Assembly: GCA_025642065.1 (NCBI GenBank)
Contig: JAODUP010000356.1
Span: 16,001 to 80,000, forward strand
Reading direction: 5' to 3'
From: Paralvinella palmiformis
Lineage: Eukaryota; Annelida; Polychaeta; Terebellida; Alvinellidae
Length of the DNA stretch: 64,000 nt
Shown here in pieces: positions 21,500-33,943 of the stretch (the stretch's first letter is position 1; each line of letters begins with the position of its first letter). A program made the translations under genes and the position numbers. Under the pieces are notes generated by a model. That model did not search any database, was not told the DNA's origin, and saw only the letters and a program-made list of their open reading frames with translations.

Positions 21500-22674
21500 C
21501 AATTTAAGTGGTGGAGGACTGAAGTGGTGGTTCTGGAGTGTATAGTTTCGAAAAGTGTACAGTTTCTGTACAGTTTTGAGTAGAGGAATAAAGTAAATTC
21601 GAGACCACATGAGTTTGGAGTTTTGAAAGAGAGAAATTAGCTAAGACCGAGGTCCGGGACGAGCCGGCCGCGTTCCGGATATCGGTACCTTTCATTGGGA
21701 CTTAAGCTGATCCTGAAAAAGAAATGAATTGTAGGAATAGACCTACCCAGACTACGATGCACACCACCATCTTTTTTCCCTAGTTTATTTACCGTTTCGT
21801 GTAGTGCATTATTGACTGATGTCTTCCCTTCATGCAGCATGCCACACACCTATACACAAACCATCCAATTCATTACTAAAATGCATCTGCACACACAAAA
21901 AAGTAAAAATTCACATCACAAGTAACAGTGTGGGATATTCAACATGAGTAGGCCACTCGCAAACGGTATATGAGAGATACTGCATGCAAATATAGGACTT
22001 TTCAACATCAGGGGTGTGGGGTAGTCCTAAATGAATATTATTCAGGTGGACTCATATCATGTAGAAGTTGTGGACTATGGTCCCTATAAATTGTTTATTC
22101 ATCCTGCAACACAGACAGCTGTGTGATGCGTCTTGTCTGACAGCTATCAACGGTGAGTACCGGTTAAAACCAATCAGAAAGTACAGAAGCAAATATTTTT
22201 GACAAGTAGACAGTACCGTGATTTTGTTATATCGGGACCACGTACATATCACGTAGAACGTTTATATTGTATGGTAATTGCTATAAATTATATATTGCGC
22301 CTAACCACGAGGAATATTGCCACAATCGTTCTGTGTCAGTGCACCTATTCAATCTGACATTCAGTAGCCGTCGGTGCTGTCTCAATAAATTATATTCTAT
22401 GTTTTATATCTTGTCAAAGTTGACCACGTTTGCTAACAATTAGTGTCTCACTCATGTATTACATGCAGATAAAAGTTATATGTCTAAAAATTATGTTTCT
22501 AAAAGTAAATATTTTGTATTACTAGTTTTAGTAGTATGTTATCTATGTTAGATTATATTGATAATCATTCATAAATATGGGAAAATAATCAGTTTATTCA
22601 TGATAACTTGTTTTCTTGATTAAGTACATTTGTATGTCACATATCAAATTGTTGCTACGAGTTTCAGCTTTTCA

Positions 22675-22712
<38 letters not shown>

Positions 22713-23450
22713 CGTTTGTATTGTTAGTTCATTCAGAGTTGTAATAATGTTTAAGGCTCTTGCACCAGGTGGCGAGATTGTCGGTCCAATTTTTCCCAAG
22801 TCATGAAAAGGGCCAAAAAAAAATGCCATTGAGCCGAAAAAATTGTGGTTACCCACCTTCACATGCACCTTGGCAACAAATAACGACCTTGTAATATGTT
22901 TAAGAGAGGATGTCTTTGAGACTGCAAATAAAGTGTACCATAAAGAAAGCACTGTGTTGTTTGGTGAATGTGCACAATTAGGAGATTGACATATATGGCT
23001 TACATAAATTGAGACAAAAATAACTCAATATTTAAATGCTGATGAAACAAACTGCAGAATATGGCCTGGATAGCACAGCGTTTTCATACAAAGTGTGTCA
23101 TGCCTGGATTGTGCATGAAGTATTTTTCAAAGAAATACTTTCTTAAGAGTAACAGTATAATGATCTGCAGTGACAACGACTACTGTAATACTCGATATTC
23201 TTCAATTGTACATGTTACATCAGGCAGCACAAGAAAAAGGCATGCCACTTGTGTGAAAAGATTGTGAAGTCCGTACCATAAACACTGCTTGATATATGTC
23301 TTGACAAGTTCTTGTCGCAGTTTAATTTTTATTAAATATAATATATACATGTTTTGCTAATAGATGGAATTATCAACTTTAATCATTCGAGACAGCTGAA
23401 GCTGGGAAGTTATGACAGTGACTTGTTTGTATCACCCAGGAGACACGTTC
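21500..23450. other. Non-coding stretch with (TA)n
   Basis: Contains a (TA)n tract at 22679-22712. No gene recognised; scattered open frames lack domains. Confidence 0.45.
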
Positions 23451-23456
23451 TGCTAT

Positions 23457-24628
23457 ACTCCGATGGTGCCACGACAAGGCTGCCATTGGTGGTCACAGGG
23501 GGTCTAATACTACACTAGAGAAGATATAACAAAACTACTACTGGCTGGGTATTGCAAAGGATGTGAAAGAATGGGTATATAACAGTATATAATTTGCCTT
23601 TCATCTAAACTCTCTTTTTTATTCTATGAAATGTAACTTTGAAATATTTCATATGGACTATTGACTTCTAATTGTGAATAGGTAATTGTCCTAACAATGT
23701 CTTTGTGGCTTTATGTATATGGAGGAATGTGGCCTATGTGCAAAATGCATGAATTCCTTCTTTTTCTGTAGATGGGTGCATATCACCGCTGTACATCCCA
23801 TTGTCACACAAGCATCCAGGGGCATGATTGGCATTGACCTGATATGTCCATTTCAGGAAACCAAGAGACACAATAGGTAAGGTTTTATTACAATCATTCG
23901 TGATTCTCATGATCACGTTTTTGACCTTGACATTGCTCTACACCCTCCATTAATATCAAATATTCATTTGGGGTGATTTATCTTGGAGGATACGAATTCA
24001 CAGAATGCCATAGGTTATGCTGTTTGGTCACTATGAGTTATGTACCACACTCTACATATGTTATTCTTGTAATAAATATTTACTGTGACTGTTTTTACAG
24101 GTATATCTGCACAATGACCTGCCTATTTTCAAAGTCTGTCTTCACTCACCCAGTAGAATCCAAAGGGTCCGCAGCATTGTGCCAGGTACTGTTGGTTTTT
24201 ATCTACTTGTATGCCCCCCCCCCTCAACTGTATTTGACTGATCCAGGCAGAGAATTTGTGAATGAGGTAATTTAGCTTGATCTGGATTTGGCATCCTTTT
24301 CATCTAAGCACATGTTTCATGTAGCCATAACATGTGCACGTTTATCAGTGCTTAAGTACACCCTATATCAAGGATGAGATTGGCCTTGAAAAAAAATCCT
24401 GAAAATCAGGAAAGGAAGTCAGAGCGAAGGGACGCATATGTACCTGGGGTGGGGCAGGAAAACAAATTAGGTTTTGTGCATTTTTAGGACAATCTGTAAC
24501 TAATAGCGTGGGATAAAAAATGATTTTTGTAAGCATTTAATGACCAGTGTCTACCACCCGCAATGCAATGGCCAAGACGAATGCACCAACCAAACACTTA
24601 AAAGAGCCCTGATTAAGTACAATAACAG
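23457..24628 (+). pseudogene. DDE integrase-like gene split by introns
   Basis: Four coding blocks lie in order on the plus strand. (1) 23457-23576 reads RWCHDKAAIGGHRG then YYWLGIAKDVKEWV, an HHCC integrase zinc-binding domain with one internal TAA. (2) 23772-23876 reads HPIVTQASRGMIGIDLI, with the first catalytic Asp, and closes at ag/gtaagg. (3) 24101-24266 starts after tttttacag, reads YICTMTCLFSKSVFTHPVES and LYLTDPGREFVNE, with the second Asp, and closes at gag/gtaatt. (4) 24538-24628 reads TSVYHPQCNGQDECTNQTLK and ends ag/gtaaat. Phases of blocks 2 and 3 join correctly. Introns argue for a Ginger-type DNA transposon or a host gene derived from an integrase, rather than an intact retroelement. 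It is incomplete and carries a stop. Confidence 0.75.
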
Positions 24629-24629
24629 G

Positions 24630-26585
24630 TAAATTATACTCAGTGACATGCTGCCAAGTATTCCGCTATCGATGTTTCATCCAATATACTTCTGTTATGG
24701 CATAAATGACCACGCGTGACACTACCATACCCTGGAATAATGCATATCATCAGATAGATAACAACACATCGGCAAGTCGTTTATATGGAATAACAAGATA
24801 AAAAATAATAAATACTGTTTATGCCCCTGTGATTTCTGAACGTTCCACAGACGCATGAATGTATTTTCATTTTTTATAGCTGTAACAGTGTGAGATGAAC
24901 AATGAAACCAGAGAGATGGATGTGCCAGAACAGGAGATATGTAGCAGGTTAGTTTGTTTACAGCAATACAATCCATGTTTTGCTGTATTTGCATTATTGT
25001 CATAAGTCCGTGATTATAAACAAGATTGCAGTAAGAGATTTGCATCATTGCATTCAAATAAAAACCTTTTTAAGTTAAAAGTCCTGATCTTATGACATTT
25101 AACTTCTTTCAATGCTGTCTGCTAGGCCCACACACGTCGATTCACCGGGATAGCTGCAACAGCCTCATTCAAAGAACATGACCACGTTTATTGGCATTGC
25201 TTCATTCACTCTGGATAATCTTTCCTGTCTGAAAGCTGATTGTGTTGGTTACAGGACAAGGTAACTTGCATGCATGATCAATTCATGTAGCTATGATTTT
25301 AGTGCATTGTGCCATTCAGAGATTTATTGCTTGTTTAATTAATAAGCTGACATCACGTGAAGTAGTATTAGTTCCAGTCTGCACAGAATCAAACTGATTA
25401 CTGATGGTAATCCACCCAAGTCATGGAAGTGTTGGTGTTCTTGACTCCATAACCTCTCATAGCAAAGCATCAACATTCTGCAAATACTGGATGTATGTAT
25501 TGCTAACTGAAGATTACAACAATATGTTTTTGCAACATTAGTATTTCTATCTGTATTTCATGTATTGCAGAGAATACATGCTGTACTGTAAATACATGCT
25601 ATACTGAAAACCTAAAAGAAACCGGGATATTGTACAGCTGAACAGCAGGTGCCAGCAAGATGGAAACAGCTGTGGTATCTTCACCTGAATGGTAAGTGCT
25701 AAGCGAGTAATTGGACAATAATCTTTTTGTGTCCATGAATTCAATATCATTTGAACAACTTATTTCAAAAACTCATTTATAACAAGGCCTTTGCAGTAGT
25801 CATGAAATTTCACAAGAATGGTTGAATGTTGAATGCTTAATAAAAGAAATAACACCATTGGTAATGCAGCAACACCATGTGCCAATATACCGCTGGTACA
25901 TGAAACATATTGTGCTATCAAAATATAATATCAACAGTTGTGATAGAAAACTATGCAAGCAACCCAGTTTGCAAACCCTCATTGGCTCTTGTGCGAGGGG
26001 CGTCACATGTTGGAACACATATCATGCACTGGCATGACTGAGAAGGAACCATTTTGTAGTATGTGCAAATTAAGTAATTATGTTTACTTAAATGAGGGAT
26101 TTGGGAGTCTCGGCACACAACTTGCGTCAAACATGGGAGTACTTTCTATCAATAACTGCTTCACTGATGTTTAAAGAACATTGTTTTATTAAGTTTGTAT
26201 CTGACACTATCACCTGTGTGATATAAACTAGTCAGTTTGATTGTGTAGAAACGACGAAGTTTAATAAATTCTGAACAAATAATCTTGACTAATACAAAAC
26301 AAGGTTCATCGCTACCCTTAGAAGTTTCCATAAAATGGTCATTCAACTCTGGAAACAAATCACATGTCATATCTATTAACATCATAGAGACCAGCAGTCT
26401 CTCCTATTCTCCAGATACAACGTGTTTAATGTTCACAGAGGAATGCATGATAACTTTACAATGTTTAACAACTTTCATTACACTAACTGATTGTACAACT
26501 AACGTTTTATGATTAACAATGCATTGGTCGACTCTGAGGCAGATCTCACCAGTGCCAATGAACAATCTTTACATGAAACATATTT
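24630..26585. other. Non-coding stretch
   Basis: No domain-bearing frame found. Open frames at 25822-26037 and 26285-26512 are short and unidentified. Confidence 0.45.
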
Positions 26586-26589
26586 AGTT

Positions 26590-27960
26590 ACCTTCCCTAC
26601 TACCCACCCCTATTCAATAATACCCTCAACAAAGGTAGTACGGCCAATATTTGTAGAACTATATGTATGATCATATAGTGCTGTCTCAAATGTAATAAAT
26701 GGCTTTCTTTCATCTGTGTTGTGTCCCGAGACAAACAATTAGCATTAAAAAAATATGTTATAGTTACACCTGCATGGCTTAATAGTGATCTAAAGGCATT
26801 GCTGAACTGTATGGCTGAAGGATTGTTATTCCAACCTCCAAACTGACGCACAGCTGAAAAGAACAATGCAATATGGTCTTGTGATAATTTATATGTTAAT
26901 AAAAACTGTTGTACTGGTGATGGTTCAAACAACAACACCTTGTCAAGACTATGAAGACTCTCGATGTTAAAAATAAAACCGAATACACACATTTTTCCCT
27001 TACCTTCGCAAAATCGTTTAGCTGACTGTTGCCTGTCATGTTAAGGAACACTGCTTTAGGTGTTAATAAAAATAAAAACACCCTGAAAATTCTCCCATCT
27101 TAATTACTTTTGTACCCTTTTGCAAATAATGTCCTGTCATTGAAAATATCGAACTAATGATCAATAATTGAAACAAAATTAGCAGTACCCAGGCAACTGT
27201 CAAACGCCTCACAACTAAGCCGAAAAGCATATTTTAATACAGAAGCAACAGGGGCACTCACAGTTTGTGCTGCTAATTTGACATTCATTTTATTTTGTTG
27301 AAATTTAACATGTCTGATTGTAAGCTTTTTATCTGCATGTAAGCCTTTTGATGCCTGAGGTTCCTGCAGATGGACAATATCAGTCTACCTTGCTGTCCCT
27401 AATGAGATATTAATCTCGTGTAGGGTATGCAATGCTCCCCTTACATTTTCCAAAAGATAACAAGCATAAAAGAATACATACATATTCTGTGAACTATCTG
27501 AAGGGTGTGGAAACCTGCTATTCATAGTATCTGACATTATTTTACAACTGAGTAAGTTTACCATTTTGGGGTTTATGGTATTACCACCCATCCATGACAA
27601 AAGCCAATACGTTCACTTTACCATCAAGTAAAGAACTGATAACTGACAGTACAAGTTGACTTTGAACTTCACCAGAAATACCAGTTATCAAGAAGTAATC
27701 CACCGGTATCTTCCGATGACCTTGAAATCCCGCAACCATTATGACAATAGCCTCCGTTGCCTCCGCCACATCATTATCAAGAGATCTAACTCCGAGATCC
27801 ACAAAACCAACCATCTGTTGACGCTTAGGTTCCCAGTCAATATGTTTTCTAATTGACATCCCATCAATAATTACACGGCACCGCTGTAATGTTTGGGATA
27901 GGTAGATACCCTTTCGTTCAGCATTGTTAATACTTGGCTGGAAATGCCTCACCTGGCAAC
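26590..27960 (-). pseudogene. P-element/THAP9-like transposase pseudogene, core and C-terminus
   Basis: The minus strand encodes, from 27952 downward, VIIDGMSIRKHIDWEPKRQQ, GFVDLGVRS, FLITGISGEV and VLAFVMDG, the first half of the RNase-H-like catalytic domain. A frameshift near 27595 leads to FPHPSDSSQNMYVFFYACYL and ENVRGALHTLHEINI. The region 27385-27100 continues with KLAAQTVSAPVASVLKYAF, interrupted by stops. The frame 26600-26992 gives FLLTYKLSQDHIALFFSAVR and GGWNNNPSAIQF, the C-terminal P-element signature. The position usually D in YVFFDA-type sequence is Y here. It is a decayed transposase; a THAP exon of the same element lies upstream at 29430-29607. Confidence 0.85.
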
Positions 27961-29429
27961 TATGTTACTCACCCATCTAATTACAATGTAAAAATACTGT
28001 TAGCATGAAAATGTAGAAAGATTGTAGTCAGTAGATACACTACATCCCATGTACTGCCCTACTTTATGCCTAGTGAAATATTAATGGAAATTTAATCCAT
28101 GTACATTTAAACAACATTTGTCAGCATTTGAATTCATCTTTTACTTGAATGGGAAGAGGTTTTCCACATATTATATGTCCCATGTTCAGTACATGTATAT
28201 ATAATACATTTAAAATGTGCAAAGTTATGTGCATGATATACTTTCATGGGAACAGGTCAATTTTCCACAGTGCACATTTGTTTTTCAGGTTCACAACTAT
28301 TTTCTTTAATCTATTGCATCAGCTTTAAATGTAACCTTAATTAAACGAACACCTGTAACTGCAAAAAACACAACAAAACATATATTATTTCTAACCAAAA
28401 AGAGCAGTTTAAAGATATTAGTTATATAAAAAAAACAGTATAAACACAACTAAAGGTTCAATTTTATCATTTGTTATTTAGCATTTGCAATGCCCATTAG
28501 TCATCTTCAGATTGTAACTGGATGAGGTAACGTAAGCTATTCTCTCAAGTATATGGATGCTTTGGGGCTGTAGAAGAATAAAGTTGTGGCGAACTGTTTT
28601 TGATCATCTGAATATTCCTGAGGGGGTTTCTTAAACAAGTCAAGAGGGATATATGTAATTGACTCATAAAACAATTGAGATTTAACATTAACATTTGTCA
28701 CACAACTCTCCTTTAATCAAATTGAGCAGCATCAGAAACTGATTATTCAATTTCTTGATTTACAAATCCATCAACTTACATAATTTCTATACAAATTAAA
28801 ACTTGGTGTGTATATTAGTTATGTGAAACACAATACAGTATGTGCAAAAAAGAACACACTTCTCTGTTGTGATATTGGTTATGGTGGAACACTCAGGGTG
28901 AGGGGTCTCTGGCTTTTTGCATGTTACACTTGTCGCAAGAATTTTCTCTGTCTACCGAGTCACTGTCTGAAAACCAGTTGATCGAAGTTAATTATTTTAC
29001 TATGAAGCACGTCATAAATTTACATAACTAGTTTCTAACTTAAAATATTTTTTCGATCGAAAAAATGTAGCTATTCTATGAATTTATTTTTATCATATAT
29101 AGCATGTTACATTAACATGGTAAAAAAGAATTTCAAATTATTACCTATTTTGTCATCATGAAATCAAGTAAATGAGTTGTATACAGAAATATATGTATAG
29201 ATAAATACAGAATATATGCATACAAAATACATCAGCATTCTGGCCGATAACAGAGATTGAAAGGCATAACAGTGATATATTGAAATCAACAGAGATTGAC
29301 TCATAAACACCTGTAATTACGTAACTCAAAATGAATTTTAAAAACATTTCCAAACTTACACTACAACTTCATATAAATGTCATCCTACTGCAAGTCTTGC
29401 GACATAACATTAATGATACAGCTACGTAC
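27961..29429 (-). other. Intron-like spacer of the P-element pseudogene
   Basis: No clear coding similarity between the THAP-like exon and the transposase core. It may hold introns and eroded linker exons. Confidence 0.4.
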
Positions 29430-29607
29430 CTGAAGGTGGATTTTCCGGGAAAATATTGAAAGTACCGCCGTATCTTTTAGGATCTTCATTTTGTTTGTGT
29501 TTTGACAGGGTAAAATTATCTGCAGAGCAATAATCTGAACAGAGCACATCAAACTTTGATGGGGTCCAAAGTTTTCTTGTTTGAGTCTTTCTCCGTCAGA
29601 TGATATA
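29430..29607 (-). pseudogene. THAP-domain exon relic
   Basis: On the minus strand a segment between ttatttcag and cag/gtacgt reads, in one frame, RKLWTPSKFDVLCSDYCSAD followed by NF and, ~20 residues on, RYGGTFNIFPENPPS. W-x-PSK, CS-x-(H/Y) and the late xxxFNIFP block correspond to the second half of a THAP zinc finger, with Y at the usual zinc-ligand His. A TGA occurs four codons after the acceptor in this frame. It is in the right place and orientation to be the N-terminal DNA-binding exon of the transposase at 26590-27960. Confidence 0.65.
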
Positions 29608-31574
29608 CTGAAATAAAGTAACAACAAATAATTAAATGTGATATACATAGGCATATTAATATGAACAAAATTCTGGTCTCAGCCCAATTTCTCTCAATGT
29701 CCATTGTACGTTTACTTGGTACTAGGTTTAGTTTCAAATATTCTGCTGTGTCATTACAGGACAAGAAAGTTTGATATATATCTTTAACAAATATATATTT
29801 TACTCTCACATACTTCTATCATTAACCAGTAACAATACTATTCCCATAAATTATTCTTATTTCATCACTGTACATGTGTTCCTGTTGCTTGATTTCTTTG
29901 TGTGGAAAAATATCAATTGTAGAAAGTGGTATGAATCAGCTAGTTTTTGTTAAAATTTACTATCGTGATTGTATTTTGAATTCATTGTTATAAGTGAATT
30001 TATTTTAATAATATAGATTATCATTATAGTATAATATTTCTGATATTTTGGTAATGCTACATGTTTGTGTCATCTGAGATTCAAAGAAATATATTATAAT
30101 AAGCAATATGCTATATTTCAGGGTTGGGGTGGACCAATGTAGTAATCAACATATCAGACGTCATGGAGAGCTGAAGCAATGTACAGACTTGGTGATGTGA
30201 AGAAAGACAAGAGGTTAATATTTTTTAATTCGATACTATAACAGAATATCTTTATGACCTACTTGACACATTAACACATTTGTTCTAAGAAGCAGAGTTC
30301 CAACTTGTAAAAATCGTGATCAATGAATTGGTATTGAAATTAATGTTTTGATGCCAAATGCTAATTTATATATTTCATCTTTGTTTCCATTCAATTGCAC
30401 TAAGAAATAAGTGAAACTGCAGCGACAATAGTTTATGACCTTCTTGAAAAGTAATATGAAGAATGTTTACGGAGGTTGAATATTCTTATATTTATTGTTG
30501 TTACAGAATATCATTTTATAAACAAATTCTTCGAGAAACACCATAAATCCATCTTGCAACAATCGTGATTAATGGAGTGATATCGATTTGATATATTAAT
30601 CCCGATTGGTAACATATATTTCATCTACAAAATTGCCGGAATTACGTATTTGGTCAAAATAGGAGCAAGATATTTAGCTGACCTATTTAATTTATACCTA
30701 ATGTGCCGCAGCATAGTCACTATTTTAAACACACATTTGTCCCCATCACTTTGTGATATGTTATAAGTACTATATCATCATCCGTTCATTTTTGATAATT
30801 CCGCATGCCCAGAATACATTCTGTGCTAGGATTCGTTTATAATCTTCTGCAAACAGTTTTAGTATTGTACATTTGTAAATATATTTAACGAATCAATATT
30901 TCACTCTTCCACACATTGGTGAACAATCGAGAGTAATTATTCTAGACAGTTATCCCAAAAGCTGCTTATTTTCGTCGATACACATGTCTTCCTATTGTTT
31001 TGTTGGGGTTTGTATGTTTTAGGTTTGTTTTGTTAAAAATTACAGTTATAGAAATTAATGTGACTCAGCTGTTTTTCAAATTTACTGAAATGATTTTATA
31101 TTGATTTGAAGTAGAATAGTTCATTTAAGGATACTAATATTGTTTGATATTGCTGATCTTTTCGAAATGCTATCTCACTAAGTCATCTAGGATTTAAAAA
31201 AGAACCATTAAATACACTACAATGGATTGAATTTCAGGGGTATGGCTGGTTCGAAAATGTAATCAGGCAAATCATGTGTCATAGAAATACATGAAGCGAT
31301 GAGCGGACTTGTTGGGGTGAAGAATGTCTATGGAGCTTGATTTTTCTTATATTTATTCTCGTTACAGAATAGAATTTAATAAACACATTCTTCCAGCTTA
31401 TAAATGATCGGATTAATAGAGCGGCATTGAAATTGGTGTAGTACTTCACACTGATTAAAGGTTTGATTAATGGAACAATATTGAAATTGGTGTAGTAATC
31501 CCCACTGATAACATATTTTACTGTTGATTGGTTGGCAGAATACATAAATGATCGAAATGTCAGACTATTTAAAA

Positions 31575-32938
31575 CAAGGGTCGGCAACCTTTTTAGAGTA
31601 TGGCCAAATGGTAAAACTGGACCGTAAGTGGGAATGGGTGTGTGTGGTAGTGCGTCCCGCCTGCCACTGGCAGAAGTTTTTTAAAATAATCTTTCAAAAT
31701 GAAGCGGTTTCGGAACATCAGAGACCAAATGTCACAAATATATGAAATTGTTTCGAACTGTATAGGTAGTATAGAGCGCGATTTGGATTAAGCCAGTGGG
31801 CAACATTTATTTTCAAACATAAGAAGCTGCATAATACAATAAGTGTGTCTACCATGAGTTATACTTCTTATATTTAGTAACTTCAGGAATGTTAATAATT
31901 ATATACTATCAAAACGTGAACAAAAACGTGAACGAATTAATTATATGTAACTTTTAATTTTAGTTTCAATTCAATGCGCTCTCTGGTGCTGGGCTTGCTT
32001 CACCAACCGCTGTAGATGTGTGCTAGCAAGCCCCAGAGTACCCTCCAAATGAGCATCAGTGAGTCTTATTCCTTGCAAAAATTAATTTGGTGAACAGTTA
32101 TTCATAGTACAAGTACGTGCTTTCGAATAGTGCAATTATCACTCGGGCGTAATGAATTAGTTTGGGGAACTTGTCGGCTGGAACATATCGTTGGTAAAAC
32201 TTAACTATCGCAACTTCACTGAACTTGGCTTTCAAGTCAGTGTTGCATTGCAAATCAATCAGTTCCATCTGCAACATTGTCCACGATTACTGCGTACGGA
32301 GTTGCAAATAATACAATACCGTAGTAGCCTCATTAGGTTGAGTTGTAGACAACGTTGGGAAATGTGCATAATTGCATTGTTTGATATGTCGCACCCACAT
32401 ACGAAGCTTGACCTCAAATGCGCAGACTTGTTCAAACAGTTTGTGGATTAACTGGTCTCTGCCCTATAATTTTATGTAAAACATATTCATATGTTTTGGA
32501 ATGTCTACCAAGCATGCCAAATCTGACAACCATGATAAACAGAAAACAATATTTGGTTTTTATCCAATATTATATCAGTATGGCATCCAACGAGGACTTT
32601 GACAAAATAAAAATACTATAAATATCTGCTCTTGGTGCCTGTTATTACGAAAGAGGGCTTAAAAGCTAGCTAGCTGCTGATTTGGCGAGGTTTGCCGATC
32701 TCTGTGAAAAGGACAATTAGCCTATTGTCTTCTCCGCAGCAAAGGACAGTTTAACAGGGTTTACTTATTAGTCATCTGGTTGTTTTGATAATTACACGAT
32801 CAGTAATGGCCGAAACGAATGTGTAAGTGGGTTAAAAGAGGTGTGTTAATTTCGATACTTTACAAGTACTCTAAAATCCACAAATACTTCAAACACCAGA
32901 ATAATATCACGGGCCCGGCCGTAGGTTGCCGACATCTG
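31575..32938. mobile_element. hAT element, 1364 bp, perfect 8-bp TSD
   Basis: The left end caagggtcggcaacct and the right end, read inward, cagatgtcggcaacct are terminal inverted repeats of the hAT (Charlie-like) type. A perfect 8-bp duplication, atttaaaa, lies at 31567-31574 and 32939-32946. The interior carries a broken transposase C-terminus on the minus strand. The element is inserted in unit 2 of the 1.1-kb tandem repeat, so it is younger than that duplication. Confidence 0.92.
31980..32625 (-). pseudogene. hAT transposase C-terminal relic
   Basis: A single minus-strand frame with internal TAG and TAA stops reads FCLSWLSDLACLVD, GRDQLIHKLFEQVCAFEVKL, RMWVRHIKQCNYAHFPTL, then LQMELIDLQCNTDLKAKFSE and ALFESTYLYYE. 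This is the pattern of the C-terminal part of hAT transposases related to the GTF2IRD2/SCAND3/EPM2AIP1 type, including the hATC dimerisation region. The N-terminal zinc finger and catalytic half are missing, so the copy is an internally deleted, inactive element. Confidence 0.8.
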
Positions 32939-33174
32939 ATTTAAAAGGTACACCTAGTGTGCCGCAGTTTCCTATAACATTTTAAATACACATTTCTCCC
33001 CATCACTCAGTGATATGCTTTAAATACAACCATATTTTGTCACTTTGTGATAAATATGCCTTGGTAAATATCTTTACCAAATCTATATTTCACCAACCTC
33101 GCTATTTAATAAAATATTGTGTGTGTGTGCGCGCGCGCGCACGTCTGTAAGTGTGTCTTTGGCCACATATATAG

Positions 33175-33420
33175 AGAGTGAGACTATTTACCTATGGCTA
33201 TGGTCATTCTGTGCGGGAGGTCGCAGGTTCGCGCCTCGGCCGTGGCACTCTAGTAGAGGTAGTTTTTCATCCAACCAGGCAACTGGCAAGGTTTTTCCAC
33301 CGAACATGCCATTTATTCTAAATTTATTTAGAATTAGTCTCCGTGGGGAGGCTGTAAATTACAGACCATTTGCATCTCCCTCATTTGAAGTCGCCAGCCA
33401 CATAAACAACTGCCATTTCG
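33175..33420 (+). mobile_element. SINE-C, tRNA-derived
   Basis: tatggctatggtcattctg resembles an A-box region and gtcgcaggttcgcgcctcgg is a strong B-box/T-arm. A ~170-base body follows, ending against a (TA)n tract. The flanks ggccacatatata and ggccattatatata may be a target duplication. Sequence unlike SINE-A. No second copy in the window. Confidence 0.65.
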
Positions 33421-33424
33421 GCCA

Positions 33425-33503
33425 TTATATATATATATATATATATTGATGGCATTGGCCCAGAGCGTCAACACCTAAATATCCTTTAAAACCTGTACCT
33501 CCC

Positions 33504-33534
<31 letters not shown>
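33425..33534. repeat. Two (TA)n tracts
   Basis: TA runs at ~33425-33446 and ~33506-33534 with 60 bases of unique sequence between. Confidence 0.9.
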
Positions 33535-33538
<4 letters not shown>

Positions 33539-33826
33539 CACACATACACAAATTCAGGAAACAGATAATTCAGGTGTTGTATGGATGCTAGAGCCGACGT
33601 ACAAAAAGTTTAAATTTTTATAGATAAACCTACTAACAAAATAACACAATTAGGTCAACTATATATAGTTTTATGTCCATGTATTACTGTTGTTATCTTT
33701 GTGTGAGATCTCCTATGTGTCACTTTACTGATAAAAGTGTTTCATTATGTATACACCTGTATGTGTACTTTGTACATCAGATGATAAAATAATAATAACA
33801 AAAGTTATTCTAGGGATAAATTATCA

Positions 33827-33832
33827 TTTATT
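33827..33832 (-). promoter_or_regulatory. Poly(A) signal AATAAA of the TRIM gene
   Basis: AATAAA on the minus strand about 110 bases after the TRIM stop codon, in AT-rich 3' sequence. It is the nearest good candidate. Confidence 0.45.
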
Positions 33833-33943
33833 ATAATAATTAAATCAAATATTAAACATAAAATAAACAAAATTTATATTCTAAATTTAAAACAAATAAA
33901 CAAAGTTATTAATCATGAACAAAATTATAAACAATAATCATAT

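Larger units (their letters stand above)
29775..33110. repeat. Old ~1.1-kb tandem duplication
   Basis: Unit 1 (29775-30870) and unit 2 (30871-31574 plus 32939-33066) share, in order, a-tatttaac-aat-atattt, tgttcctgttgcttg/cttcctattgttttg, a cagggg-tgg block at 30120 and 31238, ttacagaata-attt-ataaaca at ~30505 and ~31368, and gtgccgcag with ccccatcact at ~30700 and ~32960. A third unit seems to start at ~33066 (atatctttaccaaatc). Unit 2 is interrupted by the hAT element. Unit 1 also contains internal sub-repeats of ~270 bp. Confidence 0.75.

Noticed and set aside
33206..33262. Genuine tRNA gene
   Set aside because: The B-box is good, but the D-arm is poor and a ~170-base body follows, so a SINE is the better call.
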